Assembly: GCA_001914195.1 (NCBI GenBank)
Contig: MKYF01000016.1
Location: 5,614 to 69,613, forward strand
Direction: 5' to 3'
DNA from: Streptococcus mitis
GTDB taxonomy: Bacteria; Bacillota; Bacilli; Lactobacillales; Streptococcaceae
DNA length: 64,000 bases
In this document: positions 58,946-64,000 of the stretch, in pieces
Layout: every line of letters begins with the position of its first letter
Numbering within the stretch: position 1 is the first letter of the stretch
The notes under the pieces: generated by a model
Databases searched by the model: none
The model's input: only the letters and a program-made list of their open reading frames with translations
Told to the model about the DNA's origin: nothing
Translations under genes and position numbers: made by a program

Positions 58946-61426
58946 ATGTCTAACATTCAAAACATGTCCCTTGAGGACATCATGGGAGAGCGCTTTGGTC
59001 GCTACTCCAAGTATATTATTCAAGACCGGGCTTTGCCAGACATTCGGGATGGATTGAAGCCGGTTCAGCGTCGCATTCTTTATTCTATGAATAAGGATGG
59101 CAATACCTTTGACAAGAGCTACCGTAAGTCGGCTAAGTCTGTCGGGAATATCATGGGGAATTTCCACCCACACGGTGACAGTTCTATCTATGATGCCATG
59201 GTCCGTATGTCACAGGACTGGAAGAATCGTGAGATTCTGGTTGAAATGCACGGTAATAACGGTTCTATGGACGGTGATCCGCCTGCAGCAATGCGTTATA
59301 CTGAGGCACGTTTGTCTGAGATTGCAGGCTATCTTCTTCAAGATATCGAGAAAAAGACCGTTCCTTTTGCTTGGAACTTTGATGATACCGAGAAAGAGCC
59401 GACAGTCTTGCCAGCAGCCTTTCCCAACCTCTTGGTCAATGGTTCGACTGGTATTTCGGCTGGATATGCCACAGACATTCCTCCCCATAATTTGGCTGAG
59501 GTCATTGATGCGGCGGTTTATATGATTGACCACCCAACTGCAAAGGTTGATAAACTCATGGAATTCTTGCCTGGACCAGACTTTCCGACTGGAGGGATTA
59601 TCCAGGGTCGTGATGAAATCAAGAAGGCCTATGAAACTGGGAAAGGGCGCGTGGTTGTTCGTTCCAAGACTGAGATTGAAAAGCTAAAAGGTGGTAAGGA
59701 ACAAATCGTTATCACTGAGATTCCTTATGAAATCAACAAGGCCAATCTGGTCAAGAAAATTGATGATGTTCGTGTCAATAACAAGGTGGCTGGTATTGCT
59801 GAGGTTCGGGATGAGTCTGACCGTGACGGTCTTCGAATCGCTATTGAGCTAAAAAAAGACGCCAATACGGAGCTTGTTCTTAACTACCTATTTAAGTACA
59901 CCGACCTACAAATCAACTACAACTTTAACATGGTGGCAATTGACAATTTCACGCCTCGTCAGGTTGGGATCGTTCCAATCTTATCTAGCTATATTGCCCA
60001 CCGTCGTGAAGTGATTTTGGCGCGTTCACGCTTTGACAAGGAAAAGGCTGAGAAACGTCTCCATATCGTCGAAGGATTGATTCGCGTGATTTCGATTTTG
60101 GATGAAGTCATTGCCCTTATCCGTGCATCTGAGAATAAGGCGGACGCCAAGGAAAACCTCAAAGTTAGCTATGATTTTACAGAAGAGCAGGCTGAGGCCA
60201 TCGTTACCTTGCAACTATACCGCTTGACCAATACAGATGTGGTTGTCTTGCAGGAAGAAGAAGCAGAACTTCGTGAAAAGATTGCCATGCTTGCGGCGAT
60301 TATCGGTGATGAACGGACTATGTACAATCTCATGAAGAAAGAGCTTCGTGAGGTCAAGAAGAAATTTGCGACTTCTCGTTTGAGTAGCTTAGAAGATACT
60401 GCGAAAGCAATCGAGATTGATACAGCTAGTCTTATCGCCGAGGAAGATACCTATGTCAGCGTGACCAAGGCAGGTTATATCAAGCGTACCAGTCCACGTT
60501 CTTTTGCAGCTTCAACGCTGGAAGAAATTGGCAAACGTGATGACGACCGTTTGATTTTTGTTCAATCTGCCAAGACAACCCAGCATCTCTTGATGTTCAC
60601 AAGTCTTGGAAATGTCATCTACAGACCAATCCATGAATTAGCAGATATTCGCTGGAAGGATATCGGAGAGCATCTGAGCCAAACCATCACAAACTTTGAA
60701 ACTAACGAAGAAATCCTCTATGTGGAAGTCGTGGATCAGTTTGATGATGCGACAACCTACTTTGCTGCGACTCGTCTCGGTCAAATCAAGCGTGTAGAAC
60801 GAAAAGAATTCACTCCATGGCGGACCTACAAGTCTAAGTCAGTCAAGTATGCTAAGCTCAAAGACGAGACAGACCAGATTGTAGCAGTGGCTCCAATTAA
60901 ACTGGATGATGTTCTCTTGATTAGTCAAAACGGTTATGCCCTGCGTTTCAATATTGAAGAGGTTCCTGTTGTTGGTGCTAAGGCTGCAGGTGTCAAGGCT
61001 ATGAATCTGAAAGAAGATGACGTCCTCCAATCTGCCTTTATCTGTAACACCTTATCCTTCTACCTCTTGACTCAGCGTGGTAGCTTGAAACGTGTTTCCA
61101 TTGAGGAAATTCCAGCAACAAGCCGTGCCAAACGAGGACTTCAAGTCTTGCGTGAGTTGAAAAACAAACCGCATCGTGTCTTCTTAGCAGGAGCAGTTGC
61201 AGAGCAAGGCTTCGTTGGTGACCTCTTTAGTACAGAAGTGGACGGGAATGACCAAACACTGCTTGTTCAATCTAACAAAGGAACGATCTATGAAAGTCGA
61301 TTACAAGACTTGAACCTGTCAGAACGAACAAGTAACGGTAGCTTCATCTCTGACACTATTTCAGATGAAGAAGTTTTTGATGCTTATCTTCAGGAAGCTT
61401 ATAAAGAATTTGAATCTAAGAGATGA
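58946..61426 (+). CDS. parC: DNA topoisomerase IV subunit A
   Basis: Breakage-rejoining subunit of topoisomerase IV. 826 aa from MSNIQNMSLEDIMGERF. Active-site Tyr118 in AAMRYTEARLS; quinolone region HPHGDSSIYDAM has S79, S80 and D83 unchanged, and K137 is present, so no classical resistance change is visible. C-terminal beta-pinwheel repeats follow residue 490. The ribosome binding site is poor: CCTTTGTATCTT precedes the ATG. Confidence 0.96.
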   Translation: MSNIQNMSLEDIMGERFGRYSKYIIQDRALPDIRDGLKPVQRRILYSMNKDGNTFDKSYRKSAKSVGNIMGNFHPHGDSSIYDAMVRMSQDWKNREILVEMHGNNGSMDGDPPAAMRYTEARLSEIAGYLLQDIEKKTVPFAWNFDDTEKEPTVLPAAFPNLLVNGSTGISAGYATDIPPHNLAEVIDAAVYMIDHPTAKVDKLMEFLPGPDFPTGGIIQGRDEIKKAYETGKGRVVVRSKTEIEKLKGGKEQIVITEIPYEINKANLVKKIDDVRVNNKVAGIAEVRDESDRDGLRIAIELKKDANTELVLNYLFKYTDLQINYNFNMVAIDNFTPRQVGIVPILSSYIAHRREVILARSRFDKEKAEKRLHIVEGLIRVISILDEVIALIRASENKADAKENLKVSYDFTEEQAEAIVTLQLYRLTNTDVVVLQEEEAELREKIAMLAAIIGDERTMYNLMKKELREVKKKFATSRLSSLEDTAKAIEIDTASLIAEEDTYVSVTKAGYIKRTSPRSFAASTLEEIGKRDDDRLIFVQSAKTTQHLLMFTSLGNVIYRPIHELADIRWKDIGEHLSQTITNFETNEEILYVEVVDQFDDATTYFAATRLGQIKRVERKEFTPWRTYKSKSVKYAKLKDETDQIVAVAPIKLDDVLLISQNGYALRFNIEEVPVVGAKAAGVKAMNLKEDDVLQSAFICNTLSFYLLTQRGSLKRVSIEEIPATSRAKRGLQVLRELKNKPHRVFLAGAVAEQGFVGDLFSTEVDGNDQTLLVQSNKGTIYESRLQDLNLSERTSNGSFISDTISDEEVFDAYLQEAYKEFESKR

Positions 61427-61503
61427 TAAAAAACAATGAAAAGCTTTGCATTGAGAAATTTGTTGAGCTATATATTTAAGAGTTGAATTTGACTATATAT
61501 ACA

Positions 61504-61580
61504 AAAACGAACAGTGCTGATTCCCAACTGATAGGGACTTAGGCCTGGTCGTTTTCTCACTTTTAGTGGTATAGACCACT
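61504..61580 (+). terminator. Hairpins after parC
   Basis: AAAACGA-ACAG (61504-) pairs loosely with CTGG-TCGTTTT (to 61555), followed by a T-rich stretch; a second hairpin AGTGGT-ATAG-ACCACT lies at 61566-61581. Probably the parC terminator. Confidence 0.5.
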
Positions 61581-61655
61581 TGGTGTTTGAATGTGAAATT
61601 AGTAACATATGGGCAACTATACAAGTTTAGCTAATAAAAAATAATAATTTTTTTA

Positions 61656-61719
61656 AGAAAACGATTGCATCTATAATATTTTTATGTTATACTCTTATTG
61701 TTTCAAGAAAGCGCGTTCA
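61656..61719 (+). promoter_or_regulatory. Promoter of the cytolysin gene with two CcpA (cre)-like sites
   Basis: TTGCAT (61665-61670), 17 bases, TATACT (61688-61693) with TGT before it (extended -10). AGAAAACGATTGCA (61656-61669) overlaps the -35 and AGAAAGCGCGTTCA (61706-61719) lies just downstream of the start point; both are close to the cre consensus TGAAAGCGCTTTCA type. An alternative -10, TATAAT, is at 61672. Catabolite repression is the inference. Confidence 0.6.
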
Positions 61720-61755
61720 AGAAATAATTCGTACAAACATATATAGGAGTTTTTT

Positions 61756-63807
61756 ATGTCTCAAAATAAACAAGATAAAGGATTTCGTTATTCTATTCGT
61801 AAACGTAGCGTTGGAGTATGTGGTGTTGCCATTGCAACATTTTTGCTAGGTTCTGGCCTTGTATTTCAAACAAATGTAGTAAAAGCAACAGAACCAAGCG
61901 TTGCTGAAGTTGCTGGTGAAAATATTGCTGCTCATAAGTCTGCAAGTCAGAGTTCGACTTATTATGATGCAGATGCTTCTAGAGCGGTTGACGGTAATCT
62001 AGATAATGTTTACAGACATCACTCAGTTACTCATACAAATTTTGAAGATCATGCTTGGTGGAAAGTTGATCTAGCAAAAGAAGAAGGTGTGGGAACTGTT
62101 CGTATTTACAATCGTGGAGACAGTAATGTAGGAGATCGTTTATCTAATTTTGATGTTATTTTGTTAGATAAAGATGGTAAGGAAGTAACTCGTCAACATG
62201 TTGATACCCTAAATAATCAACCAAAAGTTGATGTTCAATTCTCAGGAGTTAATGCACGATATGTAAAAATTGAATTAAATAAATCTAAAACTCCTCTTAG
62301 TTTGGCAGAAGTTGAAGTATATCGTGCTGTAAAAGAAGAAAAAGTAGTAGCAGATAAGAAAACAGAAAACAAAGTTAAAACAGAAAATAAAGATAAAAAA
62401 GATTATACTGCAGAGCTAAATAACTATTTATTTGGTTTAAATTATGATAAATTAAACATTTTGACTAGAAAAGGAGAAGCGTTAGAAAATTACACTAATA
62501 CAAGCACAAAACAACAAGGAAATGAATTCGTGGTTGTAGAAAAAGTGAAGAAAAACCTTTCTAATGGTTCTGCAGATGTTGCCATTAATGGTAACGGAGA
62601 TATCTTCTTAGGTGCTTTATTTAAAGCAAATCAAGACCTTCTAGAAAACAAACCACAACAAATTAGTTTAGATCGTAAGAAGGGGAGAATTAGTGTTGAC
62701 TTGCCAGGTATGGTTGGCGGAGATAGCTATGTAGATGCTAAACCAACTGCAAGTGGTATGCAGGAAGGTGTAAATACCCTGTTAAATCGTTGGCATGAAA
62801 AATATGCTGGTAAGAATCCTGCTCCAGCACGCATGCAATACGAATCAACTTCTGCTTATAGCATGAATCAATTAAAAGCAAAATTCGGAAGTGACTTTGA
62901 AAAAGTAGGAGTTAACTTAAAAATTGATTTTGATGCAGTTCACAAAGGTGAAAAACAAGTTGAGGTAGTTGATTTTAAACAAGTTTACTTTACTGCTAAC
63001 TTTGATGCTCCAAAAAATCCATCAGATGTATTTGCCTCAGGAATAACGGTTGATCAATTGAAAGCACGTGGAATTGATGCAACAACACCTCCTGTATATG
63101 TATCCAGCGTTTCATACGGACGTCAAATGTATGTTAAGTTTGAAACAACAAGCAAGAGTACAGAGTTGAAAGCAGCAATCAATGCTGTCATCAAAGGAGT
63201 GCCTATTAAACCAGACTCTGAATGGGCACGTGTCTTGAAGAATACAACTGTAACAGTTTCAATTGTAGGCGGGAATGCTGATGGCGCTGCACGTGTTGTG
63301 ACAGGTACAGTAGAAGATTTGAAGAAATTGATTCAAGAAGGAGCTACTTTCAGTACACAAAACCCTGCTGTTCCAATTTCTTATAAGACTGCATTCTTGA
63401 AAGATAATCAAGTAGCCACAATTCAAAGCAATACAGACTACATTGAAACTAAAGTGACTTCATATAAAAATGGTTACCTCAATTTACATCATAAGGGAGC
63501 TTACATTGCTCGTTACTATGTTTACTGGGATGAAGTAACTTATGATAAGAATGGAGTTGAAAGCGTTCGTACGCGTCAATGGGAAGACAATGGTAAAAAC
63601 AGAACAGCTGGATTCCGCACTGAGATTCAATTTAAAGGAAATGTTCGTAATATCAGAGTAAAAATCCAAGAAAAAACAGGTCTTGTTTGGGAAAAATGGC
63701 GCACAGTTTACAATCGTACAGACCTTCCTCTTGTTCAAAAACGTACCATTGTTAACTCAGGTACAACATTAAGACCAAAATACGATGAAAAAGTTGAAAA
63801 TAACTAA
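61756..63807 (+). CDS. lly: Lectinolysin-type cholesterol-dependent cytolysin with N-terminal F-type lectin
   Basis: 683 aa. YSIRK signal (FRYSIRKRSVGVCGVAIATFL), then one F-type lectin domain (about 55-191) with fucose-site H93, R120 and R128, whose spacing equals that reported for lectinolysin. The CDC part (about 215-683) is complete: domain 1-3 with PGMVGGDSYV, YGRQMYVKFETTS, and domain 4. The undecapeptide is EKTGLVWEKWR (639-649), differing from the classical ECTGLAWEWWR at three positions; T671-L672 form the cholesterol motif. Y588-V-Y590 with R605-T606 nearly matches the CD59-binding motif YxYx14RS. Exported pore-former. TATAGGAG precedes the ATG. Confidence 0.92.
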   Translation: MSQNKQDKGFRYSIRKRSVGVCGVAIATFLLGSGLVFQTNVVKATEPSVAEVAGENIAAHKSASQSSTYYDADASRAVDGNLDNVYRHHSVTHTNFEDHAWWKVDLAKEEGVGTVRIYNRGDSNVGDRLSNFDVILLDKDGKEVTRQHVDTLNNQPKVDVQFSGVNARYVKIELNKSKTPLSLAEVEVYRAVKEEKVVADKKTENKVKTENKDKKDYTAELNNYLFGLNYDKLNILTRKGEALENYTNTSTKQQGNEFVVVEKVKKNLSNGSADVAINGNGDIFLGALFKANQDLLENKPQQISLDRKKGRISVDLPGMVGGDSYVDAKPTASGMQEGVNTLLNRWHEKYAGKNPAPARMQYESTSAYSMNQLKAKFGSDFEKVGVNLKIDFDAVHKGEKQVEVVDFKQVYFTANFDAPKNPSDVFASGITVDQLKARGIDATTPPVYVSSVSYGRQMYVKFETTSKSTELKAAINAVIKGVPIKPDSEWARVLKNTTVTVSIVGGNADGAARVVTGTVEDLKKLIQEGATFSTQNPAVPISYKTAFLKDNQVATIQSNTDYIETKVTSYKNGYLNLHHKGAYIARYYVYWDEVTYDKNGVESVRTRQWEDNGKNRTAGFRTEIQFKGNVRNIRVKIQEKTGLVWEKWRTVYNRTDLPLVQKRTIVNSGTTLRPKYDEKVENN

Positions 63808-63824
63808 TTTTTCACTTGTAAAAG

Positions 63825-63852
63825 GAATCAGTTCTAAGAGCTGGTTCTTTTT
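63825..63852 (+). terminator. Terminator of the cytolysin gene
   Basis: GAATCAG (63825-63831) pairs with CTGGTTC (63841-63847), followed by TTTTTC. Confidence 0.75.
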
Positions 63853-63905
63853 CTTTCTAATACTCCTCTGTAATCAAAAATCAACAAAGATAGTCAATTA
63901 TTTCT

Positions 63906-64000
63906 GGCTCTTTGTCAACTGTAGTGGGTTGAAGAAAAGCTAAGCTCGAGAAAGGACAAAATTCGTCCTTTCTTTTTTGATGTTCAGAGCGATAAAAATC
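63906..64000 (-). mobile_element. End of an ISL3-family insertion sequence (IS1167/IS1193-like)
   Basis: GGCTCTTTGTCAACTGTAGT at 63906 is the typical terminal inverted repeat of this group, and the C-terminal codons of its transposase follow on the minus strand. The other end is outside the window. Confidence 0.8.
63940..64000 (-). CDS. ISL3-family transposase, C-terminal end only
   Basis: Minus-strand codons read IFIALNIKKERTNFVLSRA-stop, which I recognise as the conserved C-terminus of streptococcal ISL3-type transposases. The TAG is at 63942-63940. Whether the rest is intact cannot be seen. Confidence 0.75.
   Translation of the reverse strand, partial: IFIALNIKKERTNFVLSRA

Noticed and set aside
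59160..59210. Quinolone-resistance change in ParC
   Set aside because: S79, S80, D83 and K137 are all the usual residues.
1..64000. CRISPR arrays, rRNA genes, tRNA genes
   Set aside because: No regularly spaced repeats, no rRNA stretches and no foldable tRNA were found when reading both strands.

Overview
The window looks like chromosome of a Mitis-group Streptococcus, most likely S. mitis or a close relative. The grounds are core proteins that read as near-pneumococcal (ParC, ParE, CoaA, GdhA, MetG, S20), five BOX elements of the pneumococcus/mitis type, an aminoglycoside-adenylyltransferase-like gene between parE and parC (known from viridans streptococci), and a lectinolysin-type cytolysin gene. 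The species call is inference from memory of these families; no search was run.

Layout. 1-900: end of a bacteriocin-type ABC exporter, a 56-aa membrane peptide and a broken ATPase start. 914-9211: housekeeping genes gdhA (-), pyrD, holA, sodA, yutD, rlmN, a VanZ-family gene and an ABC-F ATPase. 9267-11250: cyclophilin lipoprotein and an XRE regulator/membrane protein pair with tandem palindromic operators. 11785-15786: rpsP, khpA, a mazG-like pseudogene carrying a BOX element, rimM, trmD, small proteins and bioY with a BirA-like operator. 15992-19720: a lactococcin-972-type bacteriocin locus whose structural gene is out of frame. 19886-26791: gor, a three-gene MacAB-like efflux system and metG. 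26832-31215: PadR pair between two BOX elements, hemolysin III/DUF1836 pair, acetyltransferase, alkyltransferase and an ArsC-like protein. 31373-34495: polar amino-acid ABC transporter and trxB.

34721-54435 is largely nucleoside and pentose salvage: rpiA, deoB, punA, deoD, pdp, deoC, cdd and a PnrA/Nup-type nucleoside ABC importer. Together these import nucleosides, phosphorolyse or deaminate them, and feed (deoxy)ribose phosphate into central metabolism. The set is interrupted at 38201-41494 by a secreted lipase gene followed by a BOX element and a decayed second copy of the punA 3' end, which suggests that the lipase arrived as an insertion. rpsT, coaA, a ClC transporter and a kinase-like gene are interspersed.

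54471-63807: plsY, parE, an ANT(6)-like gene overlapping a RelA/SpoT-like gene, parC, and a lectinolysin-type cholesterol-dependent cytolysin (CDC) behind a promoter with two CcpA-like sites. The window ends inside an ISL3-family insertion sequence.

The strongest candidate for something new is the 910-aa protein at 38201-40933. It joins a YSIRK-like signal, acidic calcium-type repeats, a class-3 lipase domain, two F-type (fucose) lectin domains, and a C-terminal domain closely resembling CDC domain 4, the cholesterol-binding domain, without CDC domains 1-3. A complete lectin-CDC using the same modules lies 21 kb downstream. This would be a lipase steered to fucosylated, cholesterol-containing membranes by parts shared with a pore-forming toxin.
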